Shown one piece after another: positions 34,108-41,788 of a DNA stretch of 49,434 nt. Source of the DNA: a virus. Both the position numbers and the translations under genes were made by a program. The notes below the pieces were generated by a model. The model worked only from the letters and a program-made list of their open reading frames with translations. It was not told the DNA's origin and made no database searches. Within the stretch, counting starts at the first letter, position 1; every line of letters starts with the position of its first letter. Location: positions 1 through 49,434 of the IMG/VR virus record IMGVR_UViG_3300005529_000011; one strand, given 5' to 3'.

Positions 34108-35201
34108 TCATCCCTCTTAATGGTTGTAACCTTTCGCTCCGTCTTCCACGGCCCCTCGTCGGTGAAGACACTCCCGAGGAAACCAAGGCCCTTCAACGAC
34201 TCCGGTTGTAGGGCGTGGGAGAGGAGCATAGTGTCTTCTTCTGCGCCGTAGACAGGGATGCCTACGCTTCGCCAGAGGAAGGCGATGTCGTATAATCCAT
34301 TCTGAAAGACTTTTCTAATTTCTGCATTTCCGAGAATATGTCTACATACCTCCCATGCAGCATGCTCGCTTCGGTCAGTAGGCCAAAAGCTTTTAGTCTT
34401 CTTTCGTCCGTCGAAGAATGGGATGACAATGGCTGTTGCTTTGTTAGGGGCGAAGCCAATGCATGTAACTTGGTTTCCACTTGTTTCAATGTCAACAGAA
34501 ACGAATCCAGCTGGTCGGATGTGTTCATTGTAGTACCTTTCTATGTCTTCAACGGTTGGCTCAATCCATATCTCCCGCTTCGGCCTCCGGATCTCGGGGA
34601 ACCCAGCCTCCCGCTTCGCCTTCATCAGGTCCATAACCGTAGTCGGCCGAAGCTCCCATTGCCTCAAGACCGCGGCGGGGTGATAGGTAGGCAATACCTT
34701 AAATCCAGTAGCGGTGTGAGTAGACAATCGCGTGGTGCCGCGTATCTTTGATATGCCAGTAGTCCCACAGAGAGCCCAAAGAGGAGTGTTGCCAAGAGCG
34801 ATAATAAGGTTTGGATCGATGGTCGTGATTTCATCGGCGAGGGCCTCTAGGTGGGGGATGAATTCGCGGCGGAGGAACTTGGATTGGACGAGGGCCGGGT
34901 ATCCGCGGATGCCTTCAGCCTTCGGCCCACAGAGGGATTTGATGTCGTTGCCGAATGGGTGGAAGGGGAAGACATTCGCGCGGCGGACTTCGGGGTGTAG
35001 GCGCCACACAGCGTCGATGCAGGCTGGGTCGCCAAGGTTCCAGAAGCGCGAGATGAAGGATTGGTCCTCGGCGGAGAGGTCGATGACGGAAGCATCGTGG
35101 AGCATACGGAGGAGTTCGACGCCGGAGGCGCCGACGAAGCCAGCTTTGAGCTTGACCTCATTACTCCCCCACGCTTCCCCGAGTAAGAGAATTGGCTTCA
35201 T
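34104..35201 (-). CDS. UDG-like domain fused to the N-terminal part of a 3'-5' exonuclease
   Basis: 365-aa protein. Residues 1-205 are a uracil-DNA-glycosylase-superfamily domain: GEAWGSNE (8-15), FVGASGVELL, ALGNTPLWALCG (135-146), and LPTYHPAAVLR (170-180). Residues 230-350 are the first part of a Pol I-type exonuclease: ExoI DIET (237-240) and ExoII NGLYD (301-305). The frame stops at KGLGFLGSVFTDEGPWK before ExoIII. In SPO1-like phages a UDG-like domain, exonuclease and polymerase form one chain; here it is cut in two. It starts with ATG overlapping the DUF6378 stop. Confidence 0.85.
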   Translation of the reverse strand: MKPILLLGEAWGSNEVKLKAGFVGASGVELLRMLHDASVIDLSAEDQSFISRFWNLGDPACIDAVWRLHPEVRRANVFPFHPFGNDIKSLCGPKAEGIRGYPALVQSKFLRREFIPHLEALADEITTIDPNLIIALGNTPLWALCGTTGISKIRGTTRLSTHTATGFKVLPTYHPAAVLRQWELRPTTVMDLMKAKREAGFPEIRRPKREIWIEPTVEDIERYYNEHIRPAGFVSVDIETSGNQVTCIGFAPNKATAIVIPFFDGRKKTKSFWPTDRSEHAAWEVCRHILGNAEIRKVFQNGLYDIAFLWRSVGIPVYGAEEDTMLLSHALQPESLKGLGFLGSVFTDEGPWKTERKVTTIKRDE

Positions 35202-35524
35202 TCGCAGGCTTCGGAACCTAGCTTGGCGTAGCCCGCGATGTCGTCCCAGTGGTCTTTCTCGTTTGGTGTACTAGCAATGCGGGCGAGCTTAACGAAAATC
35301 ATACCGATGGCGAGTTGCTGTTGTGGATTCATAGGCCATACAGTCTGCACCTTATAGCCGTTCCAAAGTGCAAACCATGTCTTGGCATTATCTTCGAATG
35401 ATCCATGCGTCTTCTCTCGTTCGACGAGTAGTGGGTCGCGGTCGGTCATTCGAGCCATTTGACATCCTTTATCATGCTCAGTAGGGTCATTAGTAAAACA
35501 GTATTGGCATAGATACCCTGCCAT
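35198..35524 (-). CDS. DUF6378-like protein with N-terminal Cys motif
   Basis: 108-aa protein. Residues about 30-104 match the DUF6378 layout (LVEREKTHGSFEDNA, then LAIGMIFVKLARIAS, DHWDDIAGYAKLG), a helical domain common in phages. The first 22 residues add CQYC and one more Cys. The ATG at 35524 is fixed by ATGGAGGAATAG upstream. Function unknown; it lies among replication genes. Confidence 0.75.
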   Translation of the reverse strand: MAGYLCQYCFTNDPTEHDKGCQMARMTDRDPLLVEREKTHGSFEDNAKTWFALWNGYKVQTVWPMNPQQQLAIGMIFVKLARIASTPNEKDHWDDIAGYAKLGSEACE

Positions 35525-35544
35525 CTATTCCTCCATTAAGGCTG

Positions 35545-35583
35545 TGGGCCCTTCGCCACGCTTAACCTTCGACGAAGGGCCCA
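35545..35583 (-). promoter_or_regulatory. Strong RNA hairpin between two replication genes
   Basis: TGGGCCCTTCG (35545-35555) and CGAAGGGCCCA (35573-35583) form an 11-bp perfect stem with a 17-nt loop. It lies between the SSB-like stop and the DUF6378 ribosome site. There is no T-run after it leftward, so it may be a processing/stability element or a partial terminator rather than a full terminator. Confidence 0.6.
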
Positions 35584-35595
35584 TTGCGTTACGCC

Positions 35596-36063
35596 TTACT
35601 CAACAACGAAAGTCTTGCCAATCCGGGCGAACACGCTCGTCCCGTCTTGGCTCGCTTCGTGATTGATGAAAATCCCGACCTGCTTGCCGGGGGTCTGCTC
35701 AATTGCTTCAGCAAGCGTATCAACGTCGTCGAGGTCGATCCCACAGTGTTCGAGGAATTCCTTCAAGCGCCACACGGCGCCCTCAGTGATGTAGTAGGTG
35801 TTCTTGATGGTAACGTCGGTCAGTTTCTTGTTGTCGCCGAGATAGGTCGCGAGGTCGTCGGCGTCCACATCGTCCCCAGCGGCGTGGATTTTGTGGGTGA
35901 ACTCGCGGAATTCCGTCTGCTTCTTGGCCGACTTGTCGATCCGCGGCTGGCCTACGAGAACGGTGGTGTAGGAGCCTTGGGGGAGCGGTTTCGGCTTCTC
36001 GATCTCGGACGGGGCGCGGTCGAGGATGGAAGAGAAAGATTGTGCTTGTGCAGCTTTTGCCAT
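35596..36063 (-). CDS. Putative single-stranded DNA-binding protein (tail-less)
   Basis: 155-aa protein beginning MAKAAQAQSFSSILDRA. The PLPQGSYTTVLVGQPRID start, the FREFTHKIHAAG strand and repeated beta segments suggest an OB-fold SSB-like protein of the type encoded with Sak4 recombinases. It ends KTFVVE, not in an acidic SSB tip. The upstream 59-aa gene carries such a tip. Family assignment is by layout and context, not certain. Confidence 0.55.
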   Translation of the reverse strand: MAKAAQAQSFSSILDRAPSEIEKPKPLPQGSYTTVLVGQPRIDKSAKKQTEFREFTHKIHAAGDDVDADDLATYLGDNKKLTDVTIKNTYYITEGAVWRLKEFLEHCGIDLDDVDTLAEAIEQTPGKQVGIFINHEASQDGTSVFARIGKTFVVE

Positions 36064-36084
36064 GTGGCGTTGGTTCCTAGTTGG

Positions 36085-36264
36085 TTAGAAGGGAATTTCG
36101 TCGTTAGCGTCAGTGCTTGGCTTAGGTTGTGCTTGCTCCTCTTTGATTAGAAGATCGTCGAGAAGGTCTCTAACGCGGCTAGATAACTTCTCGAATTCAT
36201 ACCCATTGATACGTGATAGTGCCTCTAGCGCAATGCTGAGGTCTTTGATCTTCCGTTCGTTCAT
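36085..36264 (-). CDS. 59-aa protein ending in an SSB-type C-terminal tip
   Basis: Begins MNERKIKDLSIALEALSR, a single amphipathic helix or two (residues 1-42), then a Pro/Gln linker and the end TDANDEIPF. The last residues copy the conserved tip of bacterial SSB (DDDIPF in E. coli), which docks many replication and repair proteins. No OB-fold is present in the chain. ATGA overlap ties it to the Sak4-like gene; the SSB-like gene follows 21 bp later. Confidence 0.75.
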   Translation of the reverse strand: MNERKIKDLSIALEALSRINGYEFEKLSSRVRDLLDDLLIKEEQAQPKPSTDANDEIPF

Positions 36265-37109
36265 TTGCGGACCAGCTTGGGTTTCGGAACTTGCTTGGGT
36301 GGCTCGCGTAGAACGGCGAAGAAGTCAGCAAGGCCCGTCTCGATGGGAAGGGTCTTGCCCGGCATGGCGTTCGGGTTAGTGTTTGCGAGGTCGATCATGC
36401 CGTCGGATTCTAGCTGGATAGTGCGCTTGCCTCCTTTGTTGGTGTAGCGGATGTAGTTCGGGAAGTATTGAGGGATTTTCGGCGAGAGCTTCTGGCCCAC
36501 GCCTTGTGGGAAGATTTTCTGGGTGCCGTCAGGGAGGTCCATGTATTGGCCGTGCGCAATGACGATCAGGTTGCAGGCGAAGGACTTGGACGTGAGCATC
36601 CCCAGCATTGACTCGATAGCGTCCTGTGCGTTGCCGTAAATCGCGCGGCCATCGGCCTCACCGGAGCGGCCCTTGGGGATCACCGCGGCGCACCAATCGT
36701 AGGCCGCGTCGCAGAGGCGCGAGAGTGAGTCGATCACGAGGACGCAATCCGGGCCCCAGTCTGAAGGGACGCCGAGGTCGACGACTTCGCCGGAGTCGTC
36801 TTTGTATTTCCACCGGTCGAGCATCTTCGTGGCCTCGATGAAGGCCTCGGTCTTGGAGATCAACGGACCCGCGGCGGTCATCTTGCGTTCGTCGCGGAGA
36901 GTGCGGAATTCGACGTTGTCGATCAAGTCCGGGCATTGCTCAGCGATCAGCTTCGCGAGGATGTCGAGGAGGTTGTCGAGGTCGAGGATGCGAAGCTTGT
37001 ACCCGGCCTTGACAAGTGAGATAAGGGACCCCGTCTTGCCTGACTTCGCATCGCCGATCAGAAGCAACTTCACGAAGTCATTGGATTGGTGGCTTGCTAG
37101 GCTGGGCAT
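36261..37109 (-). CDS. Sak4-like RecA-type ATPase (recombinase)
   Basis: 282-aa P-loop ATPase with Walker A GDAKSGKTG (19-27) and Walker B CVLVIDSLS (122-130), the layout of Sak4 single-strand annealing/recombination proteins. ATG 37109 (CACCGAGGTGCTTT before it) is preferred to the start 11 codons upstream. Sak4 works with a phage SSB; an SSB-like gene and an SSB-tail gene follow directly. Confidence 0.8.
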   Translation of the reverse strand: MPSLASHQSNDFVKLLLIGDAKSGKTGSLISLVKAGYKLRILDLDNLLDILAKLIAEQCPDLIDNVEFRTLRDERKMTAAGPLISKTEAFIEATKMLDRWKYKDDSGEVVDLGVPSDWGPDCVLVIDSLSRLCDAAYDWCAAVIPKGRSGEADGRAIYGNAQDAIESMLGMLTSKSFACNLIVIAHGQYMDLPDGTQKIFPQGVGQKLSPKIPQYFPNYIRYTNKGGKRTIQLESDGMIDLANTNPNAMPGKTLPIETGLADFFAVLREPPKQVPKPKLVRK

Positions 37110-37317
37110 AAAGCACCTCGGTGTAAAGAGTGAGTAGGTCACCCGCCTTAACGTCGGCTTGATCGGGAAGGGTCACGGTCATTGTCGTAGACCCGCCGAG
37201 TTCGAGCTTCATCGCGTTCGCGGTTCGGTCGGAGACGCGAAACTTGCCAAGGACGAGGACAAGGCGGAGTTGCTTTCGGGTCGCGGCGGACATCTCAGCG
37301 TCGGTTGGGTCAGGCAT
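37078..37317 (-). CDS. Small hypothetical protein (79 aa)
   Basis: 79-aa protein beginning MPDPTDAEMSAATRKQLRL, beta-rich (MKLELGGSTTMTVTLPDQ), ending in VLYAQPSKPPIQ. It overlaps the Sak4 start by 32 bp and its own start overlaps the previous stop. No family recognised. Confidence 0.65.
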   Translation of the reverse strand: MPDPTDAEMSAATRKQLRLVLVLGKFRVSDRTANAMKLELGGSTTMTVTLPDQADVKAGDLLTLYTEVLYAQPSKPPIQ

Positions 37318-37573
37318 CGAACTTCTGCCTCTTGAGCATACAGACGACGAAGCAACGCGGGGGCGCGGTAGGGTTCGCCTGTGCGAGATTCATGTTCAGA
37401 TGCCACGGCTCCCAGCCTTCCTCGCCGAGGCGGTTGATCTCGTCGAAGATTTCTTTCTGGAAGTCGGCTTGAGCCTTCTCGGTGCCGAGCGGGCCGGATT
37501 GCATAGCGAACTCGCGACTCTCCCAGCGGGGGCGGAAGACCGGAGATTTTATCGGGGCTTGAGTGGATTCCAT
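37310..37573 (-). CDS. DUF4177-like small protein (87 aa)
   Basis: ATG 37573 follows CAGAGGATCAAAG. The chain has IFDEINRLGEEGWEPWHL and ends FVVCMLKRQKFDA, the helix-EGWE-strand-KR pattern of DUF4177-type proteins. Function unknown. It overlaps the end of the nuclease gene. Confidence 0.65.
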   Translation of the reverse strand: MESTQAPIKSPVFRPRWESREFAMQSGPLGTEKAQADFQKEIFDEINRLGEEGWEPWHLNMNLAQANPTAPPRCFVVCMLKRQKFDA

Positions 37574-38553
37574 CTTTGATCCTCTGTGAGTTTGTCGAAA
37601 TCTGACTTGAGAAACTGCTCTCGCACCTGTGGGCTCTTTGAGCAGATCGATCTGAACCTGCATCCACCAAACTTATCGCACGACAAATCATTCATCGGCC
37701 AATAGTCGGCTTCAGCGAAGGCCTCAGCTTGGGCGAGGAGCGAGTGAAGGTCGGTCAGCCACTCATCGAGTTGGTCGGGGGTGCGATAGGTGAAGCCGCG
37801 CACGAAGCGGGCGCCGTAGTCGCCGGATTTGTCGTAGTCGAGCATGAGTTGTGCGGCGTTGATTATCACGCCTTTGATCGGCGAGGAGAGGATGACCTTC
37901 CCCGCGTAGGAGTAGAGGGACATTTGGTTGTGTGGGGAGTATTGGTCGAAGTAGTAGGACCCGAGGGTGGTGAGGGAGGTCTTGTGGTCCATCACGAAGA
38001 GCGAGCCGTTGAAGTCTACAACGCGGTCGAGGTGGCCACAGAGGAGGTAGGGTTGGCCGGGGATCAATGTACTATCAAACACAGTACCAACTTCCTGCTG
38101 ATCTGCTCGCGGCCCCCAATCCAACTCAAACCTAAAGCTCAACTCCACCGCGGGCTTGCCGTCGGCTTTGATGTAGGTCTTCGCTGGGTCCTCGGCATGT
38201 TCGTCGAGGTACCAAATCACGCAGCGGATGAGCATGTTCCGCGACTTATACTTCCCCGCCCGCGTGTCGGGATCGGGCTTGAAGTCGGCGGTGCGCTCAA
38301 GGAGGGCTTTGACTACGTCGAAGATCGCGTCGTCATGCGGGATGCCCGCGGCGCGCGAGAGGTCATAGTCTTGGAGGGCTTGATGGTACTCTTGCCCGAA
38401 GCGGAGATGGACCGACTCCTCGGTTGAGCCCCATCCGTCGATCATGACGTATTGGTAGAGGCGTGGGCAGGTCTTGAGGAGGCCAAGGCTTGTGCTATCC
38501 CAAGCGAACTGCACCTTAGTACCCGGAAGGAAAGGGGATTGGGCTTCGGTCAC
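37549..38553 (-). CDS. RecB/Cas4-like PD-(D/E)XK nuclease with Fe-S cysteines
   Basis: 334-aa nuclease. His57 (FGQEYHQAL), Glu138, Asp176 (CGHLDRVVD), the catalytic D-x-K in MDHKTS (Asp189, Lys191) and Gln210 (NQMSLYSYAG) follow the RecB-family order. Cys29 together with Cys292, Cys298 and Cys304 gives the four ligands of the AddB/Cas4-type iron-sulphur cluster. It would resect DNA ends for Sak4-mediated annealing. ATGA overlap with the preceding 76-aa gene. Confidence 0.85.
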   Translation of the reverse strand: MTEAQSPFLPGTKVQFAWDSTSLGLLKTCPRLYQYVMIDGWGSTEESVHLRFGQEYHQALQDYDLSRAAGIPHDDAIFDVVKALLERTADFKPDPDTRAGKYKSRNMLIRCVIWYLDEHAEDPAKTYIKADGKPAVELSFRFELDWGPRADQQEVGTVFDSTLIPGQPYLLCGHLDRVVDFNGSLFVMDHKTSLTTLGSYYFDQYSPHNQMSLYSYAGKVILSSPIKGVIINAAQLMLDYDKSGDYGARFVRGFTYRTPDQLDEWLTDLHSLLAQAEAFAEADYWPMNDLSCDKFGGCRFRSICSKSPQVREQFLKSDFDKLTEDQRWNPLKPR

Positions 38554-38780
38554 CGGCGCCTCACAATCGGCTTCACCTCAGTCGCGCCGGTAAGGCCCGC
38601 CATCACCGAAGAGATGTCCACCTTCGGGCCGGTGTCCTTCTTGGCCTTTGTGCCAGAGGCGGCGTTGGCGCGAGCTTTGCGGTGGTAGGCGATGATGGAT
38701 TCGATGTTCTCGGAGGTCAAGCTGAGTGGGTCCAAATCCATGAGGGCGTCGATTGTGTTCACTTCGGGTTCAGAGGCCAT
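38550..38780 (-). CDS. Small conserved hypothetical protein (76 aa)
   Basis: 76 aa beginning MASEPEVNTIDALMDLD: an acidic N-terminus and LTSENIESIIAYHRKARAN helix, then a Lys-rich disordered tail. ATGA overlap with the nuclease gene suggests co-production. No family recognised. Confidence 0.65.
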   Translation of the reverse strand: MASEPEVNTIDALMDLDPLSLTSENIESIIAYHRKARANAASGTKAKKDTGPKVDISSVMAGLTGATEVKPIVRRR

Positions 38781-38938
38781 TTGATCTCTTTCGGGGTTGT
38801 CTCTCGTAGATGATCACGGACGAGCTTACGCACCACCTCGCTCCAGCCGTGGCCGTAGCGGCGGTACATCTCGGCCTTGTCGACGCGATAGAGGTTGATG
38901 AAGGCGCGGTCAAGGGGCTCGTCAGCGGGGGCGGGCAT
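38759..38938 (-). CDS. Small basic protein (59 aa)
   Basis: 59 aa beginning MPAPADEPLDRAFINLYRV; WSEVVRKLVRDHLRE is an amphipathic helix. It could be a small DNA-binding protein of the ribbon-helix-helix sort, but the strand is missing. TAAATG spacing from the previous gene; 22-bp overlap with the next. Confidence 0.6.
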   Translation of the reverse strand: MPAPADEPLDRAFINLYRVDKAEMYRRYGHGWSEVVRKLVRDHLRETTPKEIKWPLNPK

Positions 38939-39172
38939 TTAGATGATGACTTCCACGGTTTTCTTTACGAACCACAATTCGCCCTCCTCTGGGAACGAAC
39001 ACACCATCACCTTCTCGCGGAGCGGTGAGTTCTTCATCGTCGCCGACACCATCTGCCGGGCCTTGTCTTGATACGCGGCCTCGATAGGGAGGCGGATGCC
39101 GAATTCGAGGGAGAGGGTTTCGTCGAAGATGGAGCGGATTAGGTCGGGGGTGAGGCGGGCGGCGATGGTCAT
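38939..39172 (-). CDS. Hypothetical protein (77 aa)
   Basis: 77 aa beginning MTIAARLTPDLIRSIFDE, with KVMVCSFPEEGELWFVKK and an aliphatic end. ATGA overlap with the zinc-finger gene before it. No family recognised. Confidence 0.6.
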   Translation of the reverse strand: MTIAARLTPDLIRSIFDETLSLEFGIRLPIEAAYQDKARQMVSATMKNSPLREKVMVCSFPEEGELWFVKKTVEVII

Positions 39173-39333
39173 GCAAAGCCCATTTTCTTATAACAGTCAT
39201 CACAGACTACATCACACTCTTCTGTCGTGAAACCCTCAAAGTTCTCTTCAAGCTCGGCCTTAGCCTCTTCATCTGACCAACCGAACTCGAACACACCCTT
39301 GCACAAGGCACAGGTGTAAGTGGGCTTTGCCAT
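39169..39333 (-). CDS. Small zinc-finger protein (54 aa)
   Basis: 54 aa beginning MAKPTYTCALCKGVFEFG. CALC and CDVVCDDC give two Cys pairs 30 residues apart around an acidic helix (SDEEAKAELEENF), which fits a zinc ribbon. TAATG and ATGA overlaps on both sides make it a clear member of the operon. Confidence 0.7.
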   Translation of the reverse strand: MAKPTYTCALCKGVFEFGWSDEEAKAELEENFEGFTTEECDVVCDDCYKKMGFA

Positions 39334-39770
39334 TAGCGCCTCCTCAAGTAAGGAATCTGCTTCTGAGTCTCTATCTCAACAGGGTTCTCGATCACGATCT
39401 CGTCGGTGGTTGAGACCAGCTGTGGGATCGACCTTGGCGCCTCGATCTGATGCCCCTCAGGGATCGATTCGACCTTGCCAAGTTCCACCTTCTGCTTGTC
39501 GAGGTAAACCCAAGCGTGGTCCCCTGCGTCCTCGATGCGGACCACGAAGATGTCGTAGACGCTTCGGCCGTGGAGGGGGTCGGCGGGATCAGGGAAGGTT
39601 TTCTCGTTCTCGGCGCGGTTGATCGCGCGGGCATGTTGGATGCGCATGCGGAGGTAGGTCGCGGCGTTCAGGTCGGGGACCTCAACACGAATACCGCGTG
39701 GCTCGTCAAGGGCCTTGTCGAGGAGTTCGTAGCAGTCGGTGTAGGCGAGGCGGGAGTTAGAGAGGGACAT
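39333..39770 (-). CDS. Hypothetical protein (145 aa)
   Basis: 145 aa beginning MSLSNSRLAYTDCYELLDK. The central part (ATYLRMRIQHARAINRAEN, then SVYDIFVVRIED) has alternating helices and strands; the tail is acidic then basic (IPYLRRR). No family recognised. Its ATG overlaps the stop of the winged-helix gene. Confidence 0.6.
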   Translation of the reverse strand: MSLSNSRLAYTDCYELLDKALDEPRGIRVEVPDLNAATYLRMRIQHARAINRAENEKTFPDPADPLHGRSVYDIFVVRIEDAGDHAWVYLDKQKVELGKVESIPEGHQIEAPRSIPQLVSTTDEIVIENPVEIETQKQIPYLRRR

Positions 39771-40135
39771 TACAAAGGCTTCTCCCTAAGCGCCCAACCC
39801 CTGCCCCAGACTGTCTCTATCTCAAAGGGGAGGTTCATACGTTTGATGTCCTGACGGAGCTTGCAAATGTAAACATCGAATATCTTCGCTTCACAACCGC
39901 CGTTAGGATCAGCTCCGTACATCACGAGCCAGAGAGCTTCACGAGAGACGACGTTGTTGAGGCGGTGAGCGAGTTGTGAAAAAATAGCAGCTTTAGCCCT
40001 TGATAGGCGAATGACGCTATTGTCCTTAGTGATGTGGTCTCTATAGAAAATGAAGTTTCCAATAGCCACCGGCTTGAAGTCTAGCGTGTGACCACATGAG
40101 GGACAGGTAGCTACTGCGATGTGGGTCATGCCCAT
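39770..40135 (-). CDS. OmpR-type winged-helix protein with CxxC motif
   Basis: 121 aa. Residues 11-16 hold CPSCGH, a partial zinc finger. Residues about 40-118 match the DNA-binding domain of OmpR/PhoB regulators: RLSRAKAAIFSQLAHRLNN, VVSREALWLVMYG, the recognition-helix region IFDVYICKLRQDI, and the wing hairpin VWGRGWALRE. There is no receiver domain. It is likely a phage transcription regulator. Confidence 0.75.
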   Translation of the reverse strand: MGMTHIAVATCPSCGHTLDFKPVAIGNFIFYRDHITKDNSVIRLSRAKAAIFSQLAHRLNNVVSREALWLVMYGADPNGGCEAKIFDVYICKLRQDIKRMNLPFEIETVWGRGWALREKPL

Positions 40136-41541
40136 TTGATGTCTCGAGAGTTGATGTAGTAGAGTTCATTCTTCGAGCGGGTGTCGATGACGTAGCGGAG
40201 GTTCAGGTCCTGCTCATCTTCTCGGCAAAGCCAAGGGTCGAGGTGATAGACGGTATCCCACTCAAGGCCCTTCGCCTTATGCCCCGTCATCAATCGGATG
40301 GTCCCTCGCTGCGCGAAAAGATGTTCCGCATACGCCGTCGCCTGCGCGAGCGTCTCACCGTGTTGGGCGAAGACCCGCATGCAGTCGGCGAGGTCTTGGG
40401 CGGTGGTGGATTCTCGGGCGAGGCGTTCGAGGAGCCAGTCGTCAATGGCGGAGAGGAGACTGGCGCGGGACATGCTTGCATCCCCAAGCTTTCGCATAAT
40501 GCCGAGTAGCTTCGGGCCAATCTCCGATCCAGCGACCGACACAGAGCGTCCAGCCCCGAGGAGTCGCAAGGCAACGGCAAAGAGCGGAGCATTATTACGC
40601 GAGAGGATGGCGGAGCTATCACTGAAATCTGAAGGGTGTATTGTGTTTTTGCTTTCGACATGACCGCCCGGTTTGATCCATTTGAAATGTGGGACACGCC
40701 AACGGGCGTTTTCTACGATTGCTTGTGGGCAGCGGAAGGAGACGGAGAGGTCGCATCCTGTTGTGCTGAAGCGGGTGGCAAGGGTTGCCATTCCACTTTG
40801 CACAGCCCCTCTAAAACCGTATATAGACTGCCAAGGATCGCCGACGAGTATGGTGCGACCCTTAACAAGTTTATCAAGTAAAGCATGGTTGACGGGGTTA
40901 AGGTCTTGAACTTCATCCACCTTGACGAGCGGAAATCTGGGAAAGGTACCTCCGAATAGTGCAGGCATGTATACTTGATCGTTATAGTCAATGTTGCCTT
41001 GGTAGGCTGCTTGGATTGACCGTGTGAGAACCGCGTCAATGAGATCGGCGGTGAGGTCGTCGGGGGTTTCGTCGAGACTCGCGTGGAAAGCACTTGCCCC
41101 GATAAGACGTTTGGCGTTGGGGAACTTTCCCTCTGGGACATACCCAAGCGCCTTCGCTTTCGCGACCCCCGCGACGACTTCCCAGAACGAGTCCCAGAGC
41201 GGCCCTTGGTCTTTGCGCGGTGTTTCATCGATGATTCCTCGGAGGATGTCTTGGGATTTCTTGGGATTCAGCGCCAAGTTCTTAGAACAAGACTTAGCCC
41301 AAATGCGATGGCCAAGAGAATTAAAAGTGCGGACTGTGGTTGTAGACAACATTCGGTCGGATGCATCTTCGGCAATCTTTTTGTTGAAACAGAGATAGAG
41401 GATGGGCTTCGCCTTCACGGCGCGTTCGATCATCTCAAGGGTCGTTGTCTTCCCGGTCCCCGCGAGGGCCGAGATAAGAAGGTTCGAGTCGGTCCCTGTA
41501 GAGAGGGAGAGGATGTGTTCCTGCTCGGAGGTTGGGTTCAC
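40126..41541 (-). CDS. UvrD/Rep-like superfamily 1 DNA helicase
   Basis: 471 aa, GTG start. Motif I ALAGTGKTTT (25-34), motif II VDEVQD (208-213), motif III GDPWQSIYGFRGA (234-246), motif IV-like VSFRCPQAIVENAR and motif V/VI MTGHKAKGLEWDTV (about 427-440) are all visible. It is shorter than UvrD (about 720 aa) and lacks the large 2B insert. A 3'-5' DNA helicase in phage replication or recombination, next to the RecB-like nuclease genes. Confidence 0.9.
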   Translation of the reverse strand: MNPTSEQEHILSLSTGTDSNLLISALAGTGKTTTLEMIERAVKAKPILYLCFNKKIAEDASDRMLSTTTVRTFNSLGHRIWAKSCSKNLALNPKKSQDILRGIIDETPRKDQGPLWDSFWEVVAGVAKAKALGYVPEGKFPNAKRLIGASAFHASLDETPDDLTADLIDAVLTRSIQAAYQGNIDYNDQVYMPALFGGTFPRFPLVKVDEVQDLNPVNHALLDKLVKGRTILVGDPWQSIYGFRGAVQSGMATLATRFSTTGCDLSVSFRCPQAIVENARWRVPHFKWIKPGGHVESKNTIHPSDFSDSSAILSRNNAPLFAVALRLLGAGRSVSVAGSEIGPKLLGIMRKLGDASMSRASLLSAIDDWLLERLARESTTAQDLADCMRVFAQHGETLAQATAYAEHLFAQRGTIRLMTGHKAKGLEWDTVYHLDPWLCREDEQDLNLRYVIDTRSKNELYYINSRDIKWA

Positions 41542-41729
41542 TTAGCGATCTCAAGCTTCGGACGATACTCACCGCACCAGCCTTTGTCAGCGAGCATGAT
41601 GGGGAAGCGGTTAATGATCTGAGCGGTGCCGACGTTGTAGATGAGTTGAGCCGGGAAGCGGCGACAGACGACTTCGTGCTTCTCGTCGGAGGGGAATGCG
41701 AACTTACAGGTCTTGCAGGCTTCGGGCAT
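41538..41729 (-). CDS. Small zinc-binding protein (63 aa)
   Basis: ATG 41729 has AAGGACG upstream and is preferred to a TTG 17 codons earlier. The chain starts MPEACKTCKFAFPS and has further Cys in VVCRRFP and GWCGEYRP: four Cys arranged as a zinc site, as in short phage and oxidoreductase-associated proteins. Function unknown. Confidence 0.65.
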   Translation of the reverse strand: MPEACKTCKFAFPSDEKHEVVCRRFPAQLIYNVGTAQIINRFPIMLADKGWCGEYRPKLEIAK

Positions 41730-41788
41730 AAAGTCGTCCTTATTATCCCTTATTGTAAGGCATTTACGTGAAGAAGTCAACCTGCGCG

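Noticed and set aside
37729-38427. 232-aa open frame on the + strand
   Set aside because: It lies opposite the RecB-like nuclease gene, has a Val/Glu/Gly-biased composition typical of an antisense shadow, and has no ribosome site.
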